Below, one piece after another: positions 23,341 through 32,156 of a DNA stretch of 47,432 bases (position 1 is its first letter; every line of letters starts with the position of its first letter). The notes beneath the pieces are model-generated. The model searched no databases and was not told the origin of the DNA. It worked only from the letters and a program-made list of their open reading frames with translations. The DNA comes from a bacterium (lineage in GTDB: Bacteria > Planctomycetota > B15-G4): contig JAUIEF010000020.1 in NCBI GenBank assembly GCA_030428785.1, positions 1-47,432 of the forward strand, written 5' to 3'. Made by a program: the position numbers and the translations under genes.

Positions 23341-24957
23341 TCACGGGATGAAGCCGAGCGGCGTCGTGCCGCGGATGGCGTTGCTGAGCGTGATGCCGTC
23401 GGGCACGGAGCCGTCCGCGCACAGGAACTGGATCCAGAGGTCCGTGGCGGCGGGCACGCCGGCGGGCCAGGTCGTGTTCAGCGAGATCTCGCCGTTGGGG
23501 CTCGTCGCGAAGAAGAACTGGTTCACGAACGGCCACGCGTGCACCGTGCCGCCGAGCGCGGGGAACGGGTTCGACGCGAGGCTGAGCCACGCGAGCGCCG
23601 GCGCGGAGACCGGACCGTCCGTGAGCTCGAGGCCCGCGGTCTCGCCGTCGAGGAGCACGCCGGTGCCCGTGAGCGTCGGGACGCCGTTCACGCCGGGCGA
23701 GCCGCCGCCGACGTCGGCCCAGCCGCCGTCCTCGAAGAGGTCGAGCGTGTACGGATGGGGACCGGAGCCCAGCAGCGCCGCACGGAGCCGGTAGGTCGCG
23801 CCGGGCTGGGCCGTCCAGGTCACCGCCGCCGGCTGCGTGACGTCGAACTCGTTGCCGGCACATGCGATGACCGCGCCGCCGCATCCGTCCCAGAGCTCCA
23901 AGGCCGTGTATGTCTTCGTCGCGCCGGTGTCGTCGCGGAGCTCGGCGGTGACGCTCGTCGACACGGCGCCGGTGTGCGTGTACGAGAACCAGAGGTCGGT
24001 GATCACGAACGGGAGGTCACAGCTCGTGGCCGGCCCGTCGAGCGTCGCGAGCGAGAACGTCCCCGCCTGCTGCACGCCGAGCTGCAGCGGGATGGCGTCC
24101 GCGCACTGGTTGCCGACGAACGGGTACGGCGACGCCGTGACCACCGCGCGCACGACGCCGGGCGTGCTCGTGTCGAGGGCGAACTCCATGCCGTTGAGCG
24201 GCGGGATCGACGCGAAGCCGCTGCCGGCCATGCCGAGCGAGTACGTGAACAGGTCCCAGGAGTCGCCGACCTCCGCGGCGTAGGTCGGCCGGATGGCGAG
24301 CTCGGCGCCGTCGAGCACCACCGTGCTCGTCGCGATCGTCGTGAGCCCCGCGGCGCCCGCAGCCGACGGGAAGATGTCGAGCGATCCGCCGGTGAAGACG
24401 ATGAATTCGTCGACGGTCGCCGTCGCGGCGGCGCCGCGGACCGAGAGCCGGCCGGACACGGTGCCCATGAACTCGCCCACCTCCACGCGTCCCGTCTGGA
24501 GCGTCCCTCCCGAGAGCTCGTAGCTGCCGGGTCCCTGCAGGCCGAGCCTCAGGAGGCCGGGTGTCACCGTGCCGCCGGTCTGCTCGACCCAGGCGGGCAC
24601 GCCCGGGGTCGTGGCCACGTTGAGCTGGTTCGTGTCGAGCAGGGCGCCGGCGACGATCCGCAGGCCCAGCTCGTCGCCCTCGAGCACGTTGACGGCGGCG
24701 ACGTCCGGGACGATCGAGTCGACGGTGACGTCGTGGGCGAGGTACGCCTGGTCCGCGGGGCCGCCGCCGGGCACGGTGCCCTGGTCCCAGGTCGCGGGGT
24801 CGGCCCAGTTGCCGAGCTGCACGGTGGTGTAGGCCGTGCCGCCCGCGGAGGCGGCGGCGGTGAGCGCGAGCAGCGCGGCGAGGCCGGCGACGGCGCGGCG
24901 GGCGGGACGACGGATCGGCGCGGCGAGCGGCGCGGTCGGCGTGAGGGAGCGGGTCAT
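23341..24957 (-). CDS. Secreted G8-like protein with pre-peptidase-like insert, paralog B2
   Basis: The product has 538 residues. Signal peptide at 1-38, then YTTVQLGNWADPATW (44-57), beta repeats to about 270, the insert GNQCADAIPLQL through ELWDGCGGAVIACAGN (283 to about 400), the phrase GGGSPGVNGVPTLTGTG, and the shared C-terminal domain with ALAWLSLASNPFPALGGTVHAWPFVNQFFF. Closest sister by eye is B1, with the same insert and order. The gene is divergent from the second ECF sigma factor, just as A1 is divergent from the first. AGGA lies 11 bp before ATG 24957. Confidence 0.85.
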   Translation of the reverse strand: MTRSLTPTAPLAAPIRRPARRAVAGLAALLALTAAASAGGTAYTTVQLGNWADPATWDQGTVPGGGPADQAYLAHDVTVDSIVPDVAAVNVLEGDELGLRIVAGALLDTNQLNVATTPGVPAWVEQTGGTVTPGLLRLGLQGPGSYELSGGTLQTGRVEVGEFMGTVSGRLSVRGAAATATVDEFIVFTGGSLDIFPSAAGAAGLTTIATSTVVLDGAELAIRPTYAAEVGDSWDLFTYSLGMAGSGFASIPPLNGMEFALDTSTPGVVRAVVTASPYPFVGNQCADAIPLQLGVQQAGTFSLATLDGPATSCDLPFVITDLWFSYTHTGAVSTSVTAELRDDTGATKTYTALELWDGCGGAVIACAGNEFDVTQPAAVTWTAQPGATYRLRAALLGSGPHPYTLDLFEDGGWADVGGGSPGVNGVPTLTGTGVLLDGETAGLELTDGPVSAPALAWLSLASNPFPALGGTVHAWPFVNQFFFATSPNGEISLNTTWPAGVPAATDLWIQFLCADGSVPDGITLSNAIRGTTPLGFIP

Positions 24958-25343
24958 GGCAACGGGTCCTGTGAAAGCAATGGGTTCCGGGTTCTATGGA
25001 AGGTGGTGTCCGATGGGCCGGCGCCCCGTGCGCAAGCCCTGCGCGGGGCGCGGCGTGCGGGTCCGGGCGGGTCGATCGCGCTCGGCGCGTCGCCCCCCGG
25101 CACCTCCCTCCGACCCGTCCGGCACCGGGCAGGGTCAGACTCCGTCTCCGCGTTTCACGGAAGATCACTGACCCTCTCCGAGGGCGCACGGTTCGGAACC
25201 GGACGTGCGTTCCGATACCGACGACCTGCTGACGATTCCCGCCCCGCAAGGCACACTGGGCCCTCCCGACCGAGGGGGATCCCGCCCTGCCTGCCGACGA
25301 GTCACGCGACGCCGCGACGCGCACCCGCCTGCACGACGGGCGC
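24958..25343. other. Divergent intergenic region between B2 and sigma factor 2
   Basis: This 386-bp stretch separates B2 (minus) from the sigma gene (plus). It contains the REP-like inverted repeat at 25131-25175. It also has GAGGGGG at 25272-25278, a good ribosome-binding sequence but 8 bp before a CTG codon (25287) in frame with the sigma factor. No further gene is visible. Promoters for both sides must lie here; no convincing -10/-35 pair was recognised. Confidence 0.6.
25131..25175. repeat. REP-like inverted repeat, AGGGTCAG/CTGACCCT ends
   Basis: The outer arms AGGGTCAG (25131-25138) and CTGACCCT (25168-25175) enclose an inner stem TCCGT/ACGGA (25141-25145 and 25157-25161). The same outer arms occur at 30590-30714 in the other divergent gap of this locus. 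GGGTCAGAC-type ends recall REP/RAYT-related palindromes, but no such transposase is in the window. Confidence 0.6.
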
Positions 25344-25853
25344 GTGCTCTCCGCCGAGGAGCTCGCGCCGCTCGTCTACGAGGACCTGCGCCGGCTCGCC
25401 GCGCGCTACTTCCAGCGCGAGGCGCCGGGCGTGACGCTGCAGCCGACCGCGCTCGTGAACGAGGCGTGCATCCAGCTGCTCGGGCAGCGCAACCAGGGCT
25501 GGGAGAGCCGCGGGCACTTCCTCGCCATCGCGGCGACGGCGATGCGGCGCATCCTGCTCAACGCGGCGCGCGAGCGCGGGCGGCAGAAGCGCGGCGGCGA
25601 CTGGGAGCGCGTGACGCTGGGCGACGCGGGCGCGGCGGACGCGCGCACGATCAGCCTGCTCGACCTCGAGGGCGCGCTCGAGAAGCTCGGCGAGGTGAGC
25701 GAGCAGTACGTGCGCATCATCGAGCTGCGCTGGTTCGCCGGGCTGACGCTCGACGAGACGGCCGAGGTGCTCGGCGTGAGCCGCAAGACGGTCGTGCGCG
25801 AGTGGGCCAAGGCGCGCGCGTGGCTCGAGGCGTCGCTCGAGGCGCCCGGGTGA
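25344..25853 (+). CDS. ECF-type RNA polymerase sigma factor 2
   Basis: From GTG 25344 the product has 169 residues. It aligns along its length with the sigma factor at 4495-5103: APLVYEDLRRLAARYFQRE, TLQPTALVNEACIQLL, RGHFLAIAATAMRRILLNAARERGRQKRGG, and region 4 ELRWFAGLTLDETAEVLGVSRKTVVREWAKARAWL. The N-terminus is about 20 residues shorter than that of sigma 1. The frame is open upstream, and a CTG at 25287 with GAGGGGG 8 bp before it would restore 19 residues, so the start is uncertain. The kinase gene follows after 16 bp. It is probably the transcription-output half of a kinase-linked switch. Confidence 0.93.
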   Translation: MLSAEELAPLVYEDLRRLAARYFQREAPGVTLQPTALVNEACIQLLGQRNQGWESRGHFLAIAATAMRRILLNAARERGRQKRGGDWERVTLGDAGAADARTISLLDLEGALEKLGEVSEQYVRIIELRWFAGLTLDETAEVLGVSRKTVVREWAKARAWLEASLEAPG

Positions 25854-25869
25854 GCGGGGAGCGAGCGCA

Positions 25870-28683
25870 GTGACGCCGCCCGACGCCAAGGACATCGTCG
25901 ACCTGCTCTGCGACCGCTCGCCCGACGAGCGCGAGGCGTGGTTCGCGGAGCACGCCACCGACCCCGCCGTGCGCGCGCGCGTCGAGCAGGTGCTCGCGCA
26001 CTTCGACGTGCTCGTCGACGACAGCGAGGCGCTGCCGGGCCCGGAGCTCGACGGTCTCGACGGCGCGCCGCCGCAGCCGGGCGAGATCGGGCCGTACCGC
26101 ATCCTGGACACGCTCGGCTCGGGCGGCATGGGTGTCGTGTACCGCGGCGTGCAGGCCGACCCGCGCCGCGAGGTCGCGGTCAAGGTGCTGCGCGGCGCGT
26201 GGCTCACGCAGGAGGCGCGCCGGCGGTTCGAGCGCGAGGCGGCGTTCCTCGCGCGGCTGCAGCACCCCGGCATCGCGCAGGTCATCGAGCTGGGGCGCAC
26301 GGAGAACGACGACCCGTACCTCGTGCTCGAGTACATCGACGGCCGCTCGCTCACGACGTACGCGGAGCGCGGCGCGCTCGACCAGTCGGGGCGGCTGCGG
26401 CTCCTCATCGAGCTGGCCGAGGCCGTGCACCACGCGCACCTGCGCGGCGTCGTGCACCGCGACCTCAAGCCCGGCAACGTGCTCGTGACGGCCGACGGGC
26501 AGGTGAAGGTGATCGACTTCGGCGTCGCGCGCGCGCTCGACGACGAGCTGCTCGCGACGCGGCACACGCGCGCCGACCAGGTGATCGGCACGCTCGCGTA
26601 CATGGCGCCGGAGCAGCTCGAGGGCGGTCGCGAGGTCGACGCCCGCGTGGACGTCTACGCGCTGGGCGTCCTGGCGTACGAGCTGCTCGGCGGGCGGTTG
26701 CCGCTGGACCTCGGCGGGCTGGCGCTCGCGGAGGCGGCGCGACGCGTCGCGGACGTGGACCCGCCGCGGCTCGGCGTCACGGCGCCGGCGTGCCGCGGCG
26801 ACCTCGAGTGGATCGTCGGGCGCGCGCTCGCGAAGGACCCGGAGCGGCGGTACGCGTCGGCGGCGGCGTTCGCGGCGGACCTGCGTCGGTTCCTCGCGCA
26901 CGAGACGGTCGAGGCGCGGCCGCCGACGATCACGTACCAGCTCGGCAAGCTCGCGCGGCGGCACCGAGGCTTCGTGACCGGCGCGGGCGTCGCGCTGCTG
27001 GCGATCGTCGTCGGCGCGGGGGTCGCGGTGGACCAGGCGCTCGAGAACAAGGCGCTCGCGGACCGCGAGGCCGAGGCGCGGCGCGACGCGGAGGACAGCG
27101 AACGCGACGCGCGCGACGCGCAACGCGCCGCGGAGGCCGCGGCGACGCGCGAGAGCACGGCGCGCGCGGCGGCGGAGGACGCCGCAGAGCGTGAAGCGAC
27201 GGCCCGGCAGGCGGCGGAGGACGCCGCGGAGCGCGAGGCCGCCGCCCGCGAGGCCGCCGAGGACGCCGCCGCCGCCGAGGAGGTCGCGCGTCACGAGGCG
27301 GAGGACGCCGCCGCCCGCGAGCTCGCCGCGCGGCAGCTCGCCGAGCGTCGCAACGAGGAGCTCCAGCGGCTCGCGACCGTGCTCGGCGGGCAGCTCGCGA
27401 GCGTCGACCCGCACGCGGTGGGCGAGGCGCTGCACGCCGCGTTGCTGCTCGGCGCGGAGGACGCGCTCGCCCGCGCGGGCGTGCCGGCCGCCGAGCGCGG
27501 GACACGCGTCGACCGCCTGCGCGACGACCTCGCGCTCGTCGATCTCAACGGCGTGTCGCTCGCCGCGCTCGACGCCGGGCTCTTCGCGCCGGCCGCCGAC
27601 CGCCTCGCCGCCGAGTTCGACGACGACCTCGCGACGCAGGCCCGCCTGCTGCGCGGCATCGCGCACTCCGAGATGTCGCTCGACCTCTTCGCGTCCGCGG
27701 AGCGCCACTTCCTGCGCGTGCGCGAGCTGCTCCTCGAGCACGACGGCGCCGAGACGCCGACGAGCCTCGCGACGCTGCTCGACCTCGCGCACGTCGTGTC
27801 GCAGCAGGGGCGGCTCGTGGAGGCGGTGACGCTCGTCGTGCCGCGTGAGGCGGAGCTCACGGAGGCGCTCGCGGGCACGAAGGAGCTCGGCCGCTTCTAC
27901 CGGCTCATCGCGTTCGCGTCGCGCATGCAGGGCGACCTCGGACGGGCGCGCCGCGCGTACGAACTCGCGCTCGATGCGTTCGCGCGGCCGTACCTCGACG
28001 AGGGCGCGGCGCTGCTCCACGGCCCGGACCTGTTCGAGGACCTCGAGCTGATCCACACGCGCGGCGACCTCGGGCTCGTGCTCTGCCAGTCGGGGCGCTT
28101 CGACGAGGGCCTCGCGCTCATGCGGGAGGCGCTCGACGGGTTGCCGGAGCTCGAGCACGAGCCGCGCACCGTCGCGCAGGCGCGCCAGAAGCTCACCGCG
28201 GACATCGGCGAGGCGCTCTGCCGCTCCGGCCGGGGCGACGAGGGCGAGGCGATGCTGCGCGAGGCCATCGCGAGCGCGCCCGAGCGCCTCGGCGAGCACG
28301 ACCAGCTCACCGCCGTCGCGCGCGCGCAGCTCGGCGTGCACCTCGCGAGCACCGGGCGCCCCGAGGAGGCGCGCGAGTTGCTGACGCTCGCCGTGACGAC
28401 GTTCCGTCGCAACGAGGGTTCCGGCAGCCTGAGCCTCTTCGAGCCGCTGCTCTCCCTCACGGGCTGCGAGATGGCCCTCGGCCGCCCGCACGACGCGCTG
28501 CCCCACGCCGAGGCGGCCGCGGAGCTCACGCGCACGACCTTCGCCGGCCGCCCCGACCTGCGCGTCCCCGCGCTGCTCTCGTTGCGCGCGGTGCTCCAGG
28601 CGCTCGACGCGCGGGAGCCGGACGGTCCGTGGCACGAGCGCCTCGAGTCGATCGCGCCGGAGCTGCGCGCGTTCGGGCGGTAG
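25870..28683 (+). CDS. Membrane Ser/Thr protein kinase with coiled coil and TPR-like region
   Basis: The product has 937 residues. The kinase domain (about 74-345) has LGSGGMGVVYRG, Lys105 in VAVKVL, HRDLKPGN (196-203) and DFG (216-218), and appears active. A membrane helix at about 368-388 is followed by five 14-residue Ala/Glu/Arg repeats (420-489) predicted to be a coiled coil. From about 500 to 930 comes an alpha-helical region with TPR-like periodicity (for example ERHFLRVRELLLEH, GRARRAYELALDAF, DEGLALMREALDGLPELE). The outer part therefore differs completely from the WD40 kinase although the inner part is the same, so the two modules likely sense different things. GTG 25870 starts 16 bp after the sigma stop, with GGGGAGCGAG upstream. 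Confidence 0.93.
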   Translation: MTPPDAKDIVDLLCDRSPDEREAWFAEHATDPAVRARVEQVLAHFDVLVDDSEALPGPELDGLDGAPPQPGEIGPYRILDTLGSGGMGVVYRGVQADPRREVAVKVLRGAWLTQEARRRFEREAAFLARLQHPGIAQVIELGRTENDDPYLVLEYIDGRSLTTYAERGALDQSGRLRLLIELAEAVHHAHLRGVVHRDLKPGNVLVTADGQVKVIDFGVARALDDELLATRHTRADQVIGTLAYMAPEQLEGGREVDARVDVYALGVLAYELLGGRLPLDLGGLALAEAARRVADVDPPRLGVTAPACRGDLEWIVGRALAKDPERRYASAAAFAADLRRFLAHETVEARPPTITYQLGKLARRHRGFVTGAGVALLAIVVGAGVAVDQALENKALADREAEARRDAEDSERDARDAQRAAEAAATRESTARAAAEDAAEREATARQAAEDAAEREAAAREAAEDAAAAEEVARHEAEDAAARELAARQLAERRNEELQRLATVLGGQLASVDPHAVGEALHAALLLGAEDALARAGVPAAERGTRVDRLRDDLALVDLNGVSLAALDAGLFAPAADRLAAEFDDDLATQARLLRGIAHSEMSLDLFASAERHFLRVRELLLEHDGAETPTSLATLLDLAHVVSQQGRLVEAVTLVVPREAELTEALAGTKELGRFYRLIAFASRMQGDLGRARRAYELALDAFARPYLDEGAALLHGPDLFEDLELIHTRGDLGLVLCQSGRFDEGLALMREALDGLPELEHEPRTVAQARQKLTADIGEALCRSGRGDEGEAMLREAIASAPERLGEHDQLTAVARAQLGVHLASTGRPEEARELLTLAVTTFRRNEGSGSLSLFEPLLSLTGCEMALGRPHDALPHAEAAAELTRTTFAGRPDLRVPALLSLRAVLQALDAREPDGPWHERLESIAPELRAFGR
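27127..27336 (+). repeat. Five 42-bp repeats encoding a coiled coil in kinase 2
   Basis: Five in-frame units of 14 codons (residues 420-489) follow the pattern AAEDAAEREATARQ with drift. Fourteen residues are two heptads, so the repeat can extend a coiled coil without breaking phase. Units 2 and 3 (27169-27252) are the most alike, suggesting expansion by slippage. Confidence 0.75.
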
Positions 28684-28692
28684 CAAGAGAAA

Positions 28693-28727
28693 GACGCGCC
28701 GACCCCCACTCGGGGAGCCGGCGCGTC
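28693..28727. terminator. Terminator between kinase 2 and paralog B3
   Basis: The outer stem GACGCGCCG/CGGCGCGTC (9 bp) encloses an inner CCCC/GGGG pairing. It begins 9 bp after the kinase stop in a 110-bp convergent gap and can act for both strands. AAAGA precedes it and a G-run follows. Confidence 0.65.
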
Positions 28728-28793
28728 CGGGGGGGCGACGCGCGGGTGGTCGTGGGCGGCGTGTCGCCCGCACCCGCGCGACGTGCGATCCGA

Positions 28794-30467
28794 TCAGAGC
28801 GAGCCGCCCGCGGGCGTCCGGCCGCGCAGGGCCGAGCTCAGGGTGAGGCCGTCGGGCACCGAGCCGTCCTGGCAGATGAACTGGATCCAGAGGTCCGTGG
28901 CGGCGGGGATCCCCGCGGGCCAGGTCGTGGACAGCGGCAGCGAGCCGTCGGGCAGCGTCGTGAACGGGAACTGGTTGATGAACGGCCACGCGACGACCGT
29001 GCCGCCGAGCGCCGCGAACGGCTGGCTGTCCAGGCTCAGCCAGCCGAGCACGAGCGCGCTGTCCGGCGCCTGCGTGAGCGTGACGCCCGCCTGCTCGCCC
29101 GCGACGAGCACGCCCGTGCCGGTGAGCGTCGGCGTGCCGTTGATGCCCGGCGTGCCCGGGCCCGCGTCGAACCAGCCGCCGTCGGTGGCGAGGTTCAGCA
29201 TGAACGGCCCGGGGTCGCCGGCGGTCGCGACGCGCAGCCACGTGTCGCCCGTCGCGGGGATGACCCAGGTCACGGCCGGGGCGCCGGGGACCATCGACCC
29301 GTTGCCGCCGCACGCGACGAGGTTGCCGCCGCAGCCGTCGTACACCTCGAGCGCGACGTCCATGAGCGACATGTCGTAGGAGGCGGTGGCCACCAGCGGC
29401 TGTGACGCGCTGTTCGACACGCGGAACCACTGGTCGTGGTCCGTGCCGGCGGTCACGCAGGTCGGGCCCGGGTCGGTCGTGCCGTGGATCGACGGCGTGA
29501 CGAACAGCGGCGGCACGCCCAGGCCGGGCGCGAGCGTGACGGGCTCGGCCGTGGCGCAGACATCGCCCGGAACGGGGTACGGCGAGTCGACGACCGTGAC
29601 CGTGTACTTGCCCGGGAGCACGAACGAGAGCGCGAACTCGTAGGGACCGGCGATCGCGACGAACGCCGGGACGCCCGTGACCGTGCCGCTCGCGAGGACG
29701 ACGTCCCAGCTGTCGCCGACCTCCGCGGGGTAGTCGGGGGCCACCGCGATCAGGGAGCCGGGCTGCCACTCGACGTCGGCCGTGACGAGCGGCGAGACGC
29801 CCGCGGCGCCGTTCGCGGTGGGCCGGAACTGGAGGATCCCGTCCTGGCGGACGACCGTCTCCTGACCGACGGTGAGCGAGCCCTCGCTCCCGATGATGTT
29901 CAGGAATCCGGTCGGGGTCTCGGTGACGGAAGGAGCGCCGCCCACCCAGAGGAACTGCGTGTCGACGTGCGCGCTCGTGAGGTCGAGCGCACCGGGGTGG
30001 AGCTGGTTGGCGACCCGGATCACGTTGGCCGTGACGTCGCCGCCCTCGAAGTCGCAGATCGCGGGCTGGCCGAGCCCGATGATGATGTTGCCGAGGGCGT
30101 CCAGGTCCGCCCCGTCGACCGTCCGCAGCGTGCAGCTGTTCGTCACGCCGACGAAGATGTTGTCGCTGCCGGCGTTCGGCGCGTCGACGACCACGTCGTG
30201 GCGGACGTCGACGTCGACGTCGGGGGTCGGGGTCTTGGGGACCATGCCGACGTTCCAGGTGGCCGGGTCGGACCAGGGGCCGGCCTGGACGCTCTGGAAC
30301 GAGCCGCCGCCCGCCAGCGCGCTGCCGGCCAGCACGAGGGCCGATGCGACGCTCGCGGCGACGCGGGAGTGGAGCGCACGAGGACGAGGTGACGTGCTGT
30401 GCGGGCGGCGATCGGAGGGATCGACGGGGGCCGGCGTCGTTCGAGACGGCGTGTCGGGGGACGGCAT
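28794..30467 (-). CDS. Secreted G8-like protein with pre-peptidase-like insert, paralog B3
   Basis: The product has 557 residues and the longest N-region of the family: about 32 polar residues before the hydrophobic core SVASALVLAGSALAGG. Then come FQSVQAGPWSDPATW, beta repeats, the Cys-containing insert GDVCATAEPVTL through EVYDGCGGNLVACGGN, the phrase GTPGINGTPTLTGTG, and the shared C-terminal domain (VLGWLSLDSQPFAALGGTVVAWPFINQF, QDGSVPDGLTLSSALRG). AAGGAG lies 6 bp before ATG 30467. It converges on kinase 2 and diverges from B4. It is extracellular; a binding or structural role is only inferred. Confidence 0.85.
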   Translation of the reverse strand: MPSPDTPSRTTPAPVDPSDRRPHSTSPRPRALHSRVAASVASALVLAGSALAGGGSFQSVQAGPWSDPATWNVGMVPKTPTPDVDVDVRHDVVVDAPNAGSDNIFVGVTNSCTLRTVDGADLDALGNIIIGLGQPAICDFEGGDVTANVIRVANQLHPGALDLTSAHVDTQFLWVGGAPSVTETPTGFLNIIGSEGSLTVGQETVVRQDGILQFRPTANGAAGVSPLVTADVEWQPGSLIAVAPDYPAEVGDSWDVVLASGTVTGVPAFVAIAGPYEFALSFVLPGKYTVTVVDSPYPVPGDVCATAEPVTLAPGLGVPPLFVTPSIHGTTDPGPTCVTAGTDHDQWFRVSNSASQPLVATASYDMSLMDVALEVYDGCGGNLVACGGNGSMVPGAPAVTWVIPATGDTWLRVATAGDPGPFMLNLATDGGWFDAGPGTPGINGTPTLTGTGVLVAGEQAGVTLTQAPDSALVLGWLSLDSQPFAALGGTVVAWPFINQFPFTTLPDGSLPLSTTWPAGIPAATDLWIQFICQDGSVPDGLTLSSALRGRTPAGGSL

Positions 30468-30845
30468 GGGGGACTCCTTTCGCGGTGGTTCGGTGGTGCC
30501 GGATCGCGGTGCGCCGCGAGGCGCCGGCTGCGTCCGGTCGACCGCGGGATGACGCGGTCCACGAGCCTCCGAACCGTCGGTACGCGGGGAGGGTCAGACC
30601 TCGTCAACCGCTGTGCCTCGGGCACGCCCGCGTGCCGCGTCGGTCCGCTGCGGAACCTGCGAGGCGAACGCGACCGTGAGGGCCGTCCGCGCGCCCGCGG
30701 AGATTCCTGACCCTCCCCGCAGCTCGACGGTGCGGAGTCCGACGAGCCCGATGCGACGGCGGCACGACCCTGAGCGTCGTGCGGTCGCCGGGCCCCGATC
30801 CGCACGCCGCGGCGCCGAACCGCCGCCGACCTCAGGAGCCTCGTC
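30468..30845. other. Divergent intergenic region between B3 and B4
   Basis: This 378-bp stretch has the AGGGTCAG...CTGACCCT inverted repeat (30590-30714), with an inner hairpin GGCACG-cccg-CGTGCC at 30621-30636. CGAAC at 30816-30820 resembles the start of the A-paralog leader element, and a true AGGAG (30834-30838) serves B4. No gene was recognised in it. Confidence 0.55.
30590..30714. repeat. Second AGGGTCAG/CTGACCCT inverted repeat
   Basis: The arms AGGGTCAG (30590-30597) and CTGACCCT (30707-30714) are identical to those at 25131-25175, but the interior is longer (109 bp) and unrelated, with its own hairpin at 30621-30636. Together the two elements bracket sigma 2, kinase 2 and B3. Confidence 0.55.
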
Positions 30846-32087
30846 ATGAACGTCTCGATCTTCGCTCGCCGCGCCGTGTCACCGGACGCCGCGCACCACC
30901 GTGTCGCGGCGCCCCGCCGCTCGCTCGCTCGGCACGCCGCCCTCGCGCTCGCGACCGTCGCCTTGACCGGCCTCGCGCAGGCCGCGCCCGGCGGCGGACC
31001 TCCCGGTCCCGAGCAGAACACGCTCCAGGACGGCTTCTGGGACGACCCGGCCGTCTGGGAGCTCGGCCTCGTGCCGACGGACTGGATGGACGGCTCGATC
31101 GCCTACATCCGGCACAACGTCCGGGTCGATGCGGACGGCGCCGTGAGCTTCGCGTTCGTGGGCGTGGGAGGTCAGTTCGGGTCGATCACCCAGGAGGGCG
31201 GCGACCTCGAGTGCTTCCAGATGGTCGTCGGGCGCAGCGCTTCCGCGTACGTGGAGCAGGCCGCCGGCACGTCCACCGCGGTCAGCGTGATCGTGGGCAA
31301 CGCCCACGACGCCACGTACTTCCTCGACGGCGGGAGCCTCGTGACGGAGTCCCTCTCGCTGGGCGGCATCCCCGGGCAGCCCGGCCCCGGCGACGGGAAC
31401 GTCTTCATCGAGGGCGGCTCGCTCACGGTGACGCAGGACCTGCTCGTGCACGCCGGCAGCAAGCTCCGGTTCGGGCCCGTGTCCGACGGCGAGACGATCG
31501 TCCAGGCGGGCAGCGTCGAGTTCATGACCGGGTCGGAGATCGAGTTCTTCCCCGGCTACGAGGCGCAGACCGGTGACGCGTGGGACGTCGTCGTCTCGTC
31601 GACACCCATCGTCGGGCTGCCGGACCTCGAGCAGCCCGCGCCGTTCCTCGAGCTCGCGTACGACCTCTCGGATCCGAACGTGCTGCGCGTCGTCGTGATC
31701 GACTCCGTGTGGCCGGTGTGGACCGACCTCGGCGGCGGGAGCCCGGGCGTGAACGGCGTGCCGACGCTCACGGGTCTCGAGGTCCCGCTCGTCGAGGGCG
31801 CACCCGCGCAGCTCGACCTCGGCGCCGCGCCGGCGAGCGGGTTCGTGCTGTTCATCGGCAGTCTCACGTCGACGCCGCTGCCCGCGCTGGGCGGCACGGT
31901 GCACGCCTACCCGTGGACCATCCAGATCCTCGCGGTGACGGACGGTGCGGGCGGCCTCTCGGTCGGCACGACCTGGCCGGGCGGCGTCCCCGCGGGCACG
32001 GACTTCTACGTGCAGGTCATCTGCGAGGACGGGACGGTGCCCGACGGGCTCACGCTGAGCAACGCGCTCGTGGCGACGACGCCGTGA
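30846..32087 (+). CDS. Secreted G8-like protein, paralog B4
   Basis: The product has 413 residues. AGGAG is 7 bp before ATG 30846. After a signal peptide (RHAALALATVALTGLAQA) comes LQDGFWDDPAVWELGLVP, beta repeats of the type GDLECFQMVVG and GSLVTESLSLGG, the phrase LGGGSPGVNGVPTLTGLEV, and a C-terminal domain with PLPALGGTVHAYPWTIQILAV and EDGTVPDGLTLSNALVATTP. It lacks the cysteine insert of B1-B3 and so resembles A1-A3 in layout, but keeps the GSPGVNGVP phrase of the B group. It may be the form that links the two groups. Confidence 0.85.
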   Translation: MNVSIFARRAVSPDAAHHRVAAPRRSLARHAALALATVALTGLAQAAPGGGPPGPEQNTLQDGFWDDPAVWELGLVPTDWMDGSIAYIRHNVRVDADGAVSFAFVGVGGQFGSITQEGGDLECFQMVVGRSASAYVEQAAGTSTAVSVIVGNAHDATYFLDGGSLVTESLSLGGIPGQPGPGDGNVFIEGGSLTVTQDLLVHAGSKLRFGPVSDGETIVQAGSVEFMTGSEIEFFPGYEAQTGDAWDVVVSSTPIVGLPDLEQPAPFLELAYDLSDPNVLRVVVIDSVWPVWTDLGGGSPGVNGVPTLTGLEVPLVEGAPAQLDLGAAPASGFVLFIGSLTSTPLPALGGTVHAYPWTIQILAVTDGAGGLSVGTTWPGGVPAGTDFYVQVICEDGTVPDGLTLSNALVATTP

Positions 32088-32156
32088 CGACGCGACGCGG
32101 AGCGTGCGCCCGCCCGAGCGCGGCGGCGAGCTGGGGCTGTGGGTGCTGACGTCGGT

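Noticed and set aside
24995..25343. A longer sigma factor 2 gene starting at GTG 25205
   Set aside because: That GTG is in a different frame from the conserved sigma sequence, so it cannot be the start; only the CTG at 25287 is in frame with a good ribosome-binding sequence.
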